Shown here in pieces: positions 1 to 7,283 of a DNA stretch of 53,191 nt. The stretch is from DASVVT01 sp036386415 (GTDB lineage Bacteria > Acidobacteriota > Blastocatellia > Pyrinomonadales > Pyrinomonadaceae), in NCBI GenBank assembly GCA_036386415.1, contig DASVVT010000085.1, positions 1 through 53,191 of the forward strand, read 5' to 3'. The translations under genes and the position numbers were made by a program. The notes beneath the pieces are model-generated. The model worked only from the letters and a program-made list of their open reading frames with translations, was not told the origin of the DNA and searched no databases. Each line of letters opens with the position of its first letter. Within the stretch, counting starts at the first letter, position 1.

Positions 1-141
1 GTGGACCGTGCCCCTGGACACACCTTCAACCAGCTCGCCTACGTGGTTGAGGAAGCCGGGCGCTACTTCGAGACTTTAAAGACCTGGCCCCAGTCGGACA
101 TTGAATTTATGGCTAAGCGAGGCCTGCGCCGCATGGAGAAA
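1..141. repeat. Terminal direct repeat, left copy (circle closure)
   Basis: These 141 bases are identical to 53051-53191. The open reading frame begun at 52106 continues in frame through the join to the stop at 184-186. The repeat is therefore best read as assembly overlap of a circular molecule of about 53,050 bp. A true 141-bp phage terminal redundancy is less likely because the repeat lies inside a gene and equals a common maximum assembly k-mer. Confidence 0.9.
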
Positions 142-186
142 GCCAGGCTCTCAGGGAACTGGGACCCCGCGACGGCTGAGTTGTAG
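1..186 (+). CDS. 3' end of winged-helix partition/replication-type protein (continues from 52106)
   Basis: This is the last 61 codons of the protein that starts at 52106. Joined across the circle the product is 376 residues. This end is a helical C-terminal segment (tryptophans near AIWTIAI and TWPQSD, then a basic GLRRMEKAR stretch) of unknown role. The GTG at base 1 is an internal valine codon, not a start. See the 52106 entry for the function argument. Confidence 0.85.
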   Translation: MDRAPGHTFNQLAYVVEEAGRYFETLKTWPQSDIEFMAKRGLRRMEKARLSGNWDPATAEL

Positions 187-200
187 CCGGCCGGGGGCGT

Positions 201-217
201 CCTAAATCCTTTTTAGG
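201..217. repeat. Gene-end palindrome, copy 1 (CCTAAA-5-TTTAGG)
   Basis: Inverted repeat with arms CCTAAA/TTTAGG around tcctt, 14 bases after the stop at 186. The identical core recurs at 32921 and, with one mismatch, at 51225. It belongs to an eight-member dispersed family (13907, 19480, 22641, 25630, 32919, 49694, 51223). The stem is too AT-rich for a typical intrinsic terminator. Protein binding or RNA 3'-end function is inferred only. Confidence 0.7.
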
Positions 218-352
218 TCGTCAGGTTTCACAAGGTTTCACGCCCTTCTAAATAGCTGAAATTAAAGGGAGGGGATGAGGGTGTCAATAACTTGGACGGC
301 TTGCTTGCAGATACCATGTCCGGTAATGGAAGTTTTGCGACATGGACGGGGC

Positions 353-405
353 GGCCCTTTGCCTGATTTTTCCACTCGTCTGAGGCCGCAAATCAGGCAA
401 GGGCC
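353..405. repeat. Long inverted repeat upstream of recombinase
   Basis: GGCCCTTTGCCTGATTT (353-369) pairs with AAATCAGGCAAGGGCC (390-405), with one bulged base and a 20-base spacer. A second inverted repeat, CCATGTC/GACATGG, lies just upstream (about 314-345). The position directly before the recombinase start (409) suggests an attachment or multimer-resolution site, but a single-strand origin or a transcript hairpin are also possible. Confidence 0.5.
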
Positions 406-408
406 GGT

Positions 409-1431
409 TTGTCAAAGTGTGCTTATATTATTAGCAGGATTCTGACACGAGTTATGGAAGAGATCAGCAGAGCATTTACCGCCTTCGAGGAGAGCAGGGA
501 ACTCGACTCGCTCCAGCATTTCGATCAGCGCCTGGCCCACCCCTTCATCCAGAAGTCCGTCTCAGATGAGACCCGACGCGCCTACCAGCGCGCCATCCGC
601 GAGTTCTTCGCCCACGTCGAAGGCCTCCACCCCATTGACGTCACGCCGGCGCACGTCGCCTCCTACCGGGATCGCCTCACGGCGCGGGGCCAAAGGGCCG
701 CGACCATATCCACGAAGCTCTCTATCATTCGCTCCTTCTTCGAATACCTGAGGGCGGCTGGCACCATCCCGCTGAACCCGGCTTCGACGAAGCTGGTCTC
801 CCCGCCGGAGTTGCCGACAGACCCTGCCGGGCGCGCCCTCTCGCCCCAGGAGGTCAGATACCTTTTGGCCGGCCCGGATCGCTCCAAGGCTGAGGGCGCA
901 CGCGATTACGCGCTTATGCTCGTGATGCTCAGGCTCTCCCTGAGGGTGGCGGAAGTGACCAGCCTGAGGCTCTCCTCGATCAGCAGGGAGGGGCGGCGCT
1001 GGGTGCTCAAATGCAAAATTAAGGGCGGCAAGGAAGAGACCTGGCCGCTCCCCCCGGACGTGAAGACGGCCATTGACGAGTACCTCAAGCTCGACTCTCA
1101 CCGGCGGAGCGTCCTGCACTCGGGCGGCCCCGAAGCATACCTGTTTCAGCCCGGCACGAATTTCAGGACCCTCGTCTTCGATAAGCCGCTCTCGGAGCGC
1201 CACGTACAAAGGATCGTCGGGCGCTGGGGGGATTACGGACAGATCGGGCACGTAACGCCGCACGACCTGCGCCGCACCATCGTCACCGAGATGCTCAACC
1301 GGGGCTACACCTATCGCGAGGTGCAGATGGTCACCAAGCACAAGGATCCGAAGACGATCATGCGCTACGACCGGGCGCGCGACAACCTGGACAAGAATCC
1401 CGTCAACGAGTTCACTTACGATGAGTCGTAG
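409..1431 (+). CDS. Tyrosine recombinase (XerC/D-like integrase)
   Basis: Site-specific DNA recombinase that cleaves and rejoins DNA through a phosphotyrosine. An N-terminal SAM-like core-binding domain (about residues 40-125) is followed by the catalytic domain. Visible active-site residues are R179 (LRVAEV), K205 (KIKGGK), H285 and R288 (HDLRRT), H311 (TKHKDP) and nucleophile Y320 (IMRYDRA), a full set. The TTG start at 409 follows an AAGGG; an ATG at 454 would remove only 15 residues and is a fair alternative. Because the element is circular and has ParA, the enzyme may resolve multimers, integrate the element, or both. No tRNA-like attP was seen. It stands alone, after an inverted repeat. 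Confidence 0.92.
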   Translation: MSKCAYIISRILTRVMEEISRAFTAFEESRELDSLQHFDQRLAHPFIQKSVSDETRRAYQRAIREFFAHVEGLHPIDVTPAHVASYRDRLTARGQRAATISTKLSIIRSFFEYLRAAGTIPLNPASTKLVSPPELPTDPAGRALSPQEVRYLLAGPDRSKAEGARDYALMLVMLRLSLRVAEVTSLRLSSISREGRRWVLKCKIKGGKEETWPLPPDVKTAIDEYLKLDSHRRSVLHSGGPEAYLFQPGTNFRTLVFDKPLSERHVQRIVGRWGDYGQIGHVTPHDLRRTIVTEMLNRGYTYREVQMVTKHKDPKTIMRYDRARDNLDKNPVNEFTYDES

Positions 1432-1589
1432 AAGCCCAGGGCGCTCCGGGCACACTTCCAGCTTCCCGCCAGGCTCACGAGCGAGCAGACCGACAGGCTA
1501 TCGAAAAAGGCACACTTCGACCACTTCACGCGCCGCACGCGTAAAGTCGGGGGCGATCAACCGGCCATTATTTCAGGCAAGCTGGAGGG

Positions 1590-1892
1590 CTATTTCTGAG
1601 CCGTGGAGGCTTGTTTACGGCGAAGTGCCGCTTTTATTCTGGGCTTAGAAACGCTGTAAAAGCCGATCAGGATGATGAGAAATTCCAGAATGTCTGAGGC
1701 AAACACAATGGTGTCGTGGAGGGTGAGTGTTGTCACTTTGTTTAAGTGGCCTGTACGCATGTGGTCGTGCGCCAGTGGCGGGATTATCAAGGTATGCCGT
1801 GCCGTAATTATTCGCTGTGGGTTGTGAGTTACGAATAACCTGCGACGAGCGGCCTGGCCCTCCAGATCGCTCTGCTGGACCATTAAAACCAT
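1590..1892 (-). CDS. Hypothetical small protein with one possible membrane segment
   Basis: A 100-residue frame, unrecognised. It has one hydrophobic stretch near residues 64-82 (ILEFLIILIGFYS) followed by a basic tail (KPRIKAALRRK). No clear ribosome binding site precedes the ATG and the local base composition is less GC-rich than in neighbouring genes, so it may be spurious. The rest of 1432-1939 shows no convincing gene, only a weak hairpin near 1620 (CGGC-GCCG then CTTTT) that could end transcription. Confidence 0.3.
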   Translation of the reverse strand: MVLMVQQSDLEGQAARRRLFVTHNPQRIITARHTLIIPPLAHDHMRTGHLNKVTTLTLHDTIVFASDILEFLIILIGFYSVSKPRIKAALRRKQASTAQK

Positions 1893-1939
1893 TCTACCAC
1901 ACTCTCAGATTTTATTCATCTGATCGGACGGGGTGTAGA

Positions 1940-2185
1940 CTATTTACCCGCCGAACCCTGCTTTGCCTCACGCTCCAGCCTGGTCACAAGCTGCCTCATC
2001 GCGTAGTTGCACCCCTCGTTGATCGCCTCTTTCGATAGCCCCGTTTCGTTTTGCAGCTTCTCCAGACGCTCATGCAGCTCAACGGACATCTCAAATTTGA
2101 ACGGCTTAAATTCCGGCTTGGCTTTCAATAATCGATCTAATAGCCTGGATTGCCCGCCCCCGTTTTTGCCTTTTCCTGTTGCCAT
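1940..2185 (-). CDS. Small ribbon-helix-helix-like protein, divergent from mobC
   Basis: An 81-residue basic protein. The segment FEMSVELHERLEKLQNETG followed by LSKEAINEG has the beta-helix-helix pattern of MetJ/Arc-type DNA-binding proteins, with a glycine/lysine-rich N terminus. It is transcribed away from the MobC/relaxase genes, so the 166-bp gap (2186-2351) probably holds both promoters and possibly the transfer origin. A role as repressor of the mob operon or as a relaxosome accessory protein is inferred from position only. Several such small proteins occur in this element. Confidence 0.6.
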   Translation of the reverse strand: MATGKGKNGGGQSRLLDRLLKAKPEFKPFKFEMSVELHERLEKLQNETGLSKEAINEGCNYAMRQLVTRLEREAKQGSAGK

Positions 2186-2351
2186 TTTCTATCTGCCTCT
2201 TTCTCTGTTCTATTGTTTTAACACTTGCAAATTTAGTTAAACCTGTTTTATTCTAGCAATCGGAAGCCGGGCAGTCAAACTATAAAAACTAAACGGTTGT
2301 CAGGCCTCAAATACGCGACAGGAAACGTACTCTGACGTCACTTTTTTCAGC
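2186..2351. other. Divergent intergenic region, candidate mob promoters/oriT
   Basis: An AT-rich 166-bp gap between two divergent genes, the only such gap next to the mobilization operon. Transfer origins commonly lie here in mobilizable plasmids. I see TATTCTAG- and TATAAA-like hexamers but no nic consensus I can identify with confidence. The alternative oriT candidate is 4248-4288. Confidence 0.35.
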
Positions 2352-2741
2352 GTGAAAAAATCCCAGGCACAACTCGAGATAGACTTCTCACCACAACCTA
2401 AGCCGAAGGGGAAGCACCGGTGCCGCCTCAAGAACGTCCCCGTCCGTCCTACTGAAGAGCAGCTCGCAGAACTCCACCAGCGCAAATCCAAGTTTGGTTA
2501 CAAATCCCTCTCAAAATTCCTGATTGAGCGCGGCCTCAGGGAAGGGGAGATGATCGCAATCGTTGACCCTCAGAAGGTAGACCGGCTGCTCTTCGAGGTG
2601 CGGAAATTAGGGGTGAACATCAACCAGATCGCGCGCCGGCTGAATGAAGGCGGTCGCCCGTACGCGCGTGAGGCTCTGGATCGCGCCATCCGCCAGGCAG
2701 AAGAGATACTCTCGGAGGTCTCGGAGGCGATTACGAGGTGA
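2352..2741 (+). CDS. mobC: MobC-like relaxosome accessory protein
   Basis: A 129-residue protein. The segment VRKLGVNINQIARRLNEGG (about residues 84-102) is the hallmark of MobC-family proteins, which bind near oriT and help the relaxase open the DNA. An N-terminal basic region and a helix-rich middle (YKSLSKFLIERGLREGE) fit a ribbon-helix-helix DNA-binding fold. It starts at GTG (2352); its TGA overlaps the relaxase GTG by four bases (GTGA), indicating translational coupling. No type IV secretion or coupling protein gene is present, so transfer would need a helper. Confidence 0.85.
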   Translation: MKKSQAQLEIDFSPQPKPKGKHRCRLKNVPVRPTEEQLAELHQRKSKFGYKSLSKFLIERGLREGEMIAIVDPQKVDRLLFEVRKLGVNINQIARRLNEGGRPYAREALDRAIRQAEEILSEVSEAITR

Positions 2742-4216
2742 GCGTCTTTGTCTCCTTCAGCGTCGGGGCAGCCGGGAGCGGCGGGGATCGCGCCCTCTAC
2801 GACACCAAGCAGCGCGCCACCAAAGGGGAGCACGACCGGCTCTTCACTCAGAACGTCCCCGAGTACGTTGACCGCGACGACGGCCAAACCACCTACAAGG
2901 AGCGGCGCGCAAACCTCGTCGAGTTCGTCCGCCAGCGCGAGGAGGACGAGCTGGAGCGGGGCCACGACGGCAGCGGCGAGACCCGCACCTTCTACCGGGA
3001 AATAATCTCCTTCCACAACGACACCTCGGACGAGCACGCCAGGGAGATGATCGAGGAGTTTCACCGGGAAGCATTCCCTAACGCTCAGATCATCACCGCG
3101 CTTCATCGCAACGCCGAGCACCTGCACGCCCATTCCCTGATACTAGCGCGGCAGACCGACGATAAGAAGCTGCAACTCGACTGGAAGGACTACCACGAAC
3201 TCGACGAGAAATGGGCGCACATCTACGGGCGCGAGTTCGGCGCCGAGTACGAGATCGAATTTCTGCGCAAGAAAGAGGAGCGCCGCGCACACCGCGCAGA
3301 GGCGCGCCGGGCAAAGCTTGAGGGCAGGGAGCCACCGCCCCGCCCGCAGCGCGTGTCACACACGCGCAACCAGGTGGAAGAAAAACTGAAATCCTCGCAA
3401 AGGGAGTACGGAATAGAGCATGGCGACGAAGCAGGAACTGGAAGAGATCAACGACGAGTTACAGGTGGAGAACGAGCGTCTACAGATCGCGCTCAGGGAG
3501 AGCGACGAGAGGGCCACGCGCGCGGAGCAGATGGTGAAGGCATCGGTCGAAGTGCAGCGCCAGGCCGCCGCAGCCCAGGAGAGAGAGAAGGAGTTGATGC
3601 TCGCGCGCTTTCAGCAGCTTCACGAGCAGACGGTGAGCGAGGCCAACGAGACGATCAGCGCGCTCACAGAGGATCTGGAGGAGGCGCAGGTTCAGTTGAG
3701 CGAGCTGCACCGGGAGAGAGTCCAGGAAGAGATTTACAGAGGGAATCTGGAGAAACAGAACGCATACTTACAGAGCCAACTGAGCGCCTTGCAGCTGAGA
3801 GAGGCGACGGCCCAGGAGGAGCTCAGAGCCGCGAATCGCCAGTTGCAACTGCAATACAGATCGAACAACCCGGCCGACCAGGCGATAGAGGGACCGAGCT
3901 TTATGGACGACCACCCGCTGCTGAGCCTGTTCGGGGCGCTGATCTTCAACCGCTACACGTGGGGGATCGGCAGCTTACTTCTCTTCCTGGTGTGGGTGAT
4001 AACGTACGCAGTGAACTCCTTTCACGCGTGGATGAATCCGCCGGATCCGCTCGGCTTCTAACCTACGAGAGGGAAGAGAAGCAGCCGGAGCCTCCTGGCT
4101 ACGGTCTGGACAGAATCCAGGGAGAGCTACAACAGGAAAGAGATATGCCGGGTAGAGACGCGCCTGAGCCGACGCGTGACGAGCCCATCGTGCACGAATT
4201 TGTGATGGAGCGGTGA
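2738..4216 (+). CDS. mobA: MobA/VirD2-type relaxase
   Basis: Predicted relaxase that nicks oriT and carries the strand into a recipient. The N-terminal domain (about residues 80-170) shows FYREIISFHND and the histidine triad motif III ALHRNAEHLHAH (H123, H128, H130, H132). The catalytic tyrosine is probably Y21 or Y43 but cannot be fixed by eye. From about residue 228 the chain becomes a low-complexity Gly/Arg/Glu/Asp-rich tail, because that DNA also encodes the 3420-4061 protein in another frame. In this stretch the relaxase frame has poor GC bias at third positions; after 4061 normal codon use returns and the tail ends PIVHEFVMER. Nothing else in the window substitutes for it. Confidence 0.85.
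   Translation: MSVFVSFSVGAAGSGGDRALYDTKQRATKGEHDRLFTQNVPEYVDRDDGQTTYKERRANLVEFVRQREEDELERGHDGSGETRTFYREIISFHNDTSDEHAREMIEEFHREAFPNAQIITALHRNAEHLHAHSLILARQTDDKKLQLDWKDYHELDEKWAHIYGREFGAEYEIEFLRKKEERRAHRAEARRAKLEGREPPPRPQRVSHTRNQVEEKLKSSQREYGIEHGDEAGTGRDQRRVTGGERASTDRAQGERREGHARGADGEGIGRSAAPGRRSPGEREGVDARALSAASRADGERGQRDDQRAHRGSGGGAGSVERAAPGESPGRDLQRESGETERILTEPTERLAAERGDGPGGAQSRESPVATAIQIEQPGRPGDRGTELYGRPPAAEPVRGADLQPLHVGDRQLTSLPGVGDNVRSELLSRVDESAGSARLLTYEREEKQPEPPGYGLDRIQGELQQERDMPGRDAPEPTRDEPIVHEFVMER
3420..4061 (+). CDS. MobB-like coiled-coil membrane protein nested in the relaxase gene
   Basis: A 213-residue protein read in a different frame wholly inside the relaxase gene. It is a long coiled coil (about residues 5-150, heptad-like EELEEINDELQVENERLQ), then a linker, then a hydrophobic membrane segment (about 180-198, GSLLLFLVWVITYAV). 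Codon use is normal for the element (G/C-rich third positions), whereas the relaxase frame is abnormal here, so this frame is under selection. The ATG at 3420 has an AAAGGGAG about 13 bases upstream. RSF1010 MobB is likewise encoded inside mobA and has a membrane segment, so a role anchoring the relaxosome is a reasonable inference. No sequence homology to RSF1010 MobB is claimed. Confidence 0.8.
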   Translation: MATKQELEEINDELQVENERLQIALRESDERATRAEQMVKASVEVQRQAAAAQEREKELMLARFQQLHEQTVSEANETISALTEDLEEAQVQLSELHRERVQEEIYRGNLEKQNAYLQSQLSALQLREATAQEELRAANRQLQLQYRSNNPADQAIEGPSFMDDHPLLSLFGALIFNRYTWGIGSLLLFLVWVITYAVNSFHAWMNPPDPLGF

Positions 4217-4247
4217 CCAAAAAATTGACGCCAAAAATCAGGGGGGT

Positions 4248-4288
4248 GTTCCAAATTAACAGTGAATTTGGAACAGTGCAAAATTCAC
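4248..4288. repeat. Overlapping alternative inverted repeats after the mob operon
   Basis: GTTCCAAATT (4248-4257) pairs perfectly with AATTTGGAAC (4265-4274) across 7 bases. GTGAATTT (4262-4269) pairs perfectly with AAATTCAC (4281-4288). The two stems share bases and exclude each other. No U-tract follows. Candidate oriT, replication site or RNA switch. The surrounding 4217-4564 gap (348 bp) separates convergent genes and otherwise shows no gene. Confidence 0.5.
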
Positions 4289-4564
4289 ACGCAAGCGAAA
4301 ATTGGGCGTAAAGCATAGAATGATAACGGCTTAGTTAAGGGTGTTCATAACGCCAGAGTATGGCAGAAACGATAAATTTTATAGGCTGAAAATTCAGGAC
4401 CGTGTGAGAGGGAAAATCAAAGGGGCCGCCCGTTTGTCCGGCGAGCAGCCCCACAGCCTTTTTGTCTTTGTCCACAGGCATCTAGCCCGTTCTGTTTGAC
4501 CTCATCGACTTCACCGCACCTCCTTCCGGCTATCCGCGCCAAGGTTGCTCTTACGCGACGCGGC

Positions 4565-5245
4565 TTATGATGGTAGAGCAAAACTGTTTTGAGCCTGAGC
4601 GAGTAGCCCCAGCACCTCGTCGCACTTTGGAGAAGGAGAGCCCCAGATCCTCACATAGTGCAATTCGACAAGCGCGGCCTCTATCGCGTGCGCTGTAGAG
4701 TCTCCGTTGACTGCGGTAGGTGCAGGAGGCGGAGCTTCACTTAAAATATTTTGGGTCGCAGCCGCCGACACTTCTCGACCTCGTCTGCTTGGCCGCGCCT
4801 TGGGGGCGCTCCTGTTAGCCCCTCTCTTCTTTGCACCCTTCTTCCTGGTAACCGTGGCCGAGACGGGTTCAGGGGTGGGCAGGGGAGAGAAGCGCGGGAC
4901 GCCGCTCACGGAGCTGCCTTCGATCAGCTTGCGGCGAGTCAGGATGTGAAGGCTTGTAGCCAGCGCGCCCTCGGAGATGTTTAGAACATTCTTCAAATCA
5001 TTCTCAGTTGAGCCGGGCGAGTCCCTGATCTCTTCGAGTACGTCTTTAGTCGTATCATCAAGCTCGGGCTCTGCACGCGCGGCCTTGGCGCGCTTCCGAC
5101 CGCGGTCAAACGCTGCTTTCAACTCAGGCTCTCTTTTCATGCGCTGGTAGAGTGTAGGATCAGAGACCCCTAATTCCTGGCAGACTTCCTTAATGGAAGC
5201 GCCGCCGGCGAGAACTTCTTCGAGGCGGGCGGGATCAATATGCAT
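4565..5245 (-). CDS. Two-headed helix-turn-helix DNA-binding protein
   Basis: A 226-residue predicted regulator, last gene of the leftward operon. Residues about 10-45 (ASIKEVCQELGVSDPTLYQRM) form a helix-turn-helix like terminase-small/transposase HTHs. Residues about 65-115 (TENDLKNVLNISEGALATSLHILTRRKLIEG) read as a winged helix. A Lys/Arg/Ala-rich linker (KKGAKKRGANRSAPKARPSRRGRE) and a short C-terminal domain follow. Target and partners are unknown; regulation of late genes or replication is possible. The ATG at 5245 is preceded by a 12-G run (coding strand) where a Shine-Dalgarno would be. Confidence 0.7.
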   Translation of the reverse strand: MHIDPARLEEVLAGGASIKEVCQELGVSDPTLYQRMKREPELKAAFDRGRKRAKAARAEPELDDTTKDVLEEIRDSPGSTENDLKNVLNISEGALATSLHILTRRKLIEGSSVSGVPRFSPLPTPEPVSATVTRKKGAKKRGANRSAPKARPSRRGREVSAAATQNILSEAPPPAPTAVNGDSTAHAIEAALVELHYVRIWGSPSPKCDEVLGLLAQAQNSFALPS

Positions 5246-5253
5246 TTGTCGCG

Positions 5254-5265
5254 CCCCCCCCCCCC
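5254..5265. repeat. C12 homopolymer tract in the leader of the 4565-5245 gene
   Basis: Twelve consecutive C (G on the coding strand), 8 bases upstream of the regulator ATG. The A and T before it make an upstream ATG running into the G tract. With 12 G that frame closes after ten codons; with 11 or 14 G it would read in frame into the regulator. Such tracts slip easily, so phase-variable expression or an assembly length error are both possible. Confidence 0.75.
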
Positions 5266-5282
5266 ATTTTTATTAGTATTCA

Positions 5283-5537
5283 TTACTTCTTCTCCTTCTG
5301 TGGTGGTGATTCGGCTAGCGTCTCCTCCCGGTAGACGCGCGCGCCGACATAGGGTGCACGCGAATTGAAGGCCTGGTTGAGATCGAGATCAACCTTGAGG
5401 CCCACTCGATGCGCATCGGACAACTGCTTGTTAAGGATCAGCACGGCCTGCACGACGTTACTGGCAACGGTCGAATCGCCGAGCTTGGCTATTGACTGAC
5501 CGCCGCCCCCACTTGAATTGTGCTCACCAGGTATCAT
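5283..5537 (-). CDS. Hypothetical protein (84 aa)
   Basis: Unrecognised. A glycine/serine-rich N terminus is followed by a helix (VVQAVLILNKQLSDA) and a charged lysine-rich C terminus. It overlaps the upstream gene by four bases (ATGA type, 5534-5537), placing it in the SSB operon, so a DNA-metabolism role is possible but unproven. Confidence 0.65.
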   Translation of the reverse strand: MIPGEHNSSGGGGQSIAKLGDSTVASNVVQAVLILNKQLSDAHRVGLKVDLDLNQAFNSRAPYVGARVYREETLAESPPQKEKK

Positions 5538-5914
5538 CTCGTGACCTCTTTAGTTTGAAATGCGTCAGGGAAAAGCAAGCCCCGACCCCTGTCGTCGTGC
5601 ACCCCGATCTTGACGAAGTTCGTCGGGTTGTTCAGCTTGTAATCCCGCCGTCGATTGTCGTAATAACCCTTGGTGTAATCTCTAACCCTCGCGTCAAATT
5701 CAATGACATCTCCGGGCTTCAGATCGAGCGCCTTGACCCTCTCTGTTAAATTCAGCCAGAGGTGATCGGTCATCTCATTGCCCTTGGCATCAGTGACACA
5801 GACCAGGAGAGCCATGTGCTTCACGTAGCCGCCGCTGGTGCGTTGGCCGAAGCGAGAGAAGCGTCCACGGAAGCGGGCGCGCACTCCGTTGATCTCTCTC
5901 AGCTTCTCTCGCAT
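5534..5914 (-). CDS. OB-fold-like small protein next to SSB
   Basis: A 126-residue protein. The pattern RARFRGRFSRFGQR, then LLVCVTDAKGN, DHLWLN, LKPGDVIEFDARVRDYTKG reads as alternating beta strands of an OB fold, as in proteins that bind single-stranded nucleic acid. Its ATG (5912-5914) shares one base with the SSB stop codon, so the two are translationally coupled. It may be a second single-strand-binding or replication accessory protein. The family is not named with confidence. Confidence 0.65.
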   Translation of the reverse strand: MREKLREINGVRARFRGRFSRFGQRTSGGYVKHMALLVCVTDAKGNEMTDHLWLNLTERVKALDLKPGDVIEFDARVRDYTKGYYDNRRRDYKLNNPTNFVKIGVHDDRGRGLLFPDAFQTKEVTR

Positions 5915-6306
5915 CAGAAGGGGATATCATCGCTTGATTCCTGCTTCTCGTAGAGCCTCTCTTGACGCCGCTCGGGTTGGCCGCTGTCGATAAACTTCAC
6001 GTCAGTCGCCATCACCTTGAGCGTATAGCGCTGCCTGCCCTCTCTGTCCTGCCATTCCTCAAGGCGTAAGCGTCCTTCGACGTAGACCAGCCGCCCCTTC
6101 GCCAGGTATTGCGCTGAAGAGTCGGCCTGACGCCCCCAGACCTCAACGCGAAACCACGTGGTGATCTCATCCTGCTCTCCCGCTTTGTTCTTTCTCCGCT
6201 CGCTGGTAGCGACATTGAATGTGCAGACAGGCTGGCCCTGCGGCGTGTAGCGCAGCTCAGGGTCACGACCCAGATGACCTACCACGATGATTTTGTTGAA
6301 GCTCAT
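5914..6306 (-). CDS. ssb: Single-stranded DNA-binding protein
   Basis: A 130-residue SSB with the OB-fold start MSFNKIIVVGHLGRDPELRY, the WFRVEVWG core strand and the LVYVEGRLRLEEW segment. It ends in the acidic tail SSDDIPF, the contact site for host replication and recombination proteins. Length and tail match a functional bacterial-type SSB. It lies in the same operon as the Rad52-like annealase, which acts on SSB-coated DNA. Confidence 0.95.
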   Translation of the reverse strand: MSFNKIIVVGHLGRDPELRYTPQGQPVCTFNVATSERRKNKAGEQDEITTWFRVEVWGRQADSSAQYLAKGRLVYVEGRLRLEEWQDREGRQRYTLKVMATDVKFIDSGQPERRQERLYEKQESSDDIPF

Positions 6307-6329
6307 GATAGTTCCTCCATCTTCATAGC

Positions 6330-7283
6330 TCAGGCCGCCGCTTCATGCGCCGGATCAGTCCTCTGTAAGAAGACGGCTGGCTTACGGCACGCACGGGCCA
6401 CTTCTTCGACAGTCGCATACGTTGAATTCACTACTCCGGCCGAGGCATTGACCTGGCAGCAGAAGCGTCTGAGGTCCTGGGTGATCAAAAGGCGCGTGAG
6501 CATGTCGGAAGCCTGCGCCGCGATCATCGCGTTGATGTTGAGACTCTGCTGGTTGGCCGCGGCCATTTCCGCGCACGAGAGATTGTTGTCCGCGCGCTCC
6601 TCGGGCCTCTCTTCGAGCAACTCCGGATACAGAAGCGCCGGCGAGGGAAGCTTGATGCAGACCTCTTTCATCGGAAATGCTCCGCGCATATCCATCGGGT
6701 CTAAGGTAGAGCCCAAGATGACCTGACCCGTGTCGTGCGCGTTCCCACAGTCGAGCCACCAGACGCGCGGCGCCTCACCCGATTCGTTCTGATCGAGTGC
6801 CGCGTTCATGGCGCGGCGACCTGCGGCGCCGTCCACGCAGCCGATGATGATGGTCAGATCGACACCTGTTTGGCGGAGCTTTTCGTCGAACTCGCCGACG
6901 TAGAAAGAGGTGTTCAGTCCCCATGCAAAACCATATCGGCGTGCCAGCACTTCGGCCTTGTTAAGGCCTATCTCCGCCGGGCAGTAGAGCTGGCGGCCCA
7001 CGTTCTCTTCGCCCACTTGCTGCGGGTCAACGATCTTGAGGTGCACCAGTTTCCCGTCCATATAAAGGTGGTGCATGATGCGACCGACGTGCTGCGCGAT
7101 GTAGGTGCCGATGCCGCCCGCCCCGACGATCAATAGCTCCAGGGTAGTCCAGGGGTGCACGATGATCGTGGCCGCGTCCAAAAAGCTCGTGTCGAGCGGC
7201 GGTAGCACCTCAGTCTGTGGTCTGTAAGGCTGTTGCCTTAATTCGTGCTGCTTGCCCTTTTTTCTTCTGGATTTTCTGCTCAT
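6330..7283 (-). CDS. E1-like (ThiF family) adenylyltransferase of the PRTRC cassette
   Basis: A 317-residue ThiF/E1 protein predicted to adenylate the C terminus of a ubiquitin-like partner. The nucleotide-binding Rossmann motif LLIVGAGGIGTYIAQ is at about residues 51-65. VDPQQVGEENVGRQLYCP with NKAEVLARRYGF follows as in PRTRC ThiF proteins. WWLDCGNAHDTGQVILG (near residues 175-190) holds a cysteine that could be the thioester residue, but this is uncertain. Its ATG overlaps the JAB gene stop by four bases. In the same operon are ubiquitin-like, E2-like, JAB and ParB-related genes, which together define the PRTRC system. Substrate and purpose are unknown. Confidence 0.88.
   Translation of the reverse strand: MSRKSRRKKGKQHELRQQPYRPQTEVLPPLDTSFLDAATIIVHPWTTLELLIVGAGGIGTYIAQHVGRIMHHLYMDGKLVHLKIVDPQQVGEENVGRQLYCPAEIGLNKAEVLARRYGFAWGLNTSFYVGEFDEKLRQTGVDLTIIIGCVDGAAGRRAMNAALDQNESGEAPRVWWLDCGNAHDTGQVILGSTLDPMDMRGAFPMKEVCIKLPSPALLYPELLEERPEERADNNLSCAEMAAANQQSLNINAMIAAQASDMLTRLLITQDLRRFCCQVNASAGVVNSTYATVEEVARACRKPAVFLQRTDPAHEAAA

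Noticed and set aside
1..141. True phage terminal redundancy
   Set aside because: The repeat is inside a coding region in frame across the join and has a typical k-mer length; circular assembly overlap explains it better.
562..1455. Long minus-strand frame (297 codons) opposite the recombinase
   Set aside because: It mirrors the recombinase gene, which has all catalytic residues; the antisense product is low-complexity and has no ribosome site.
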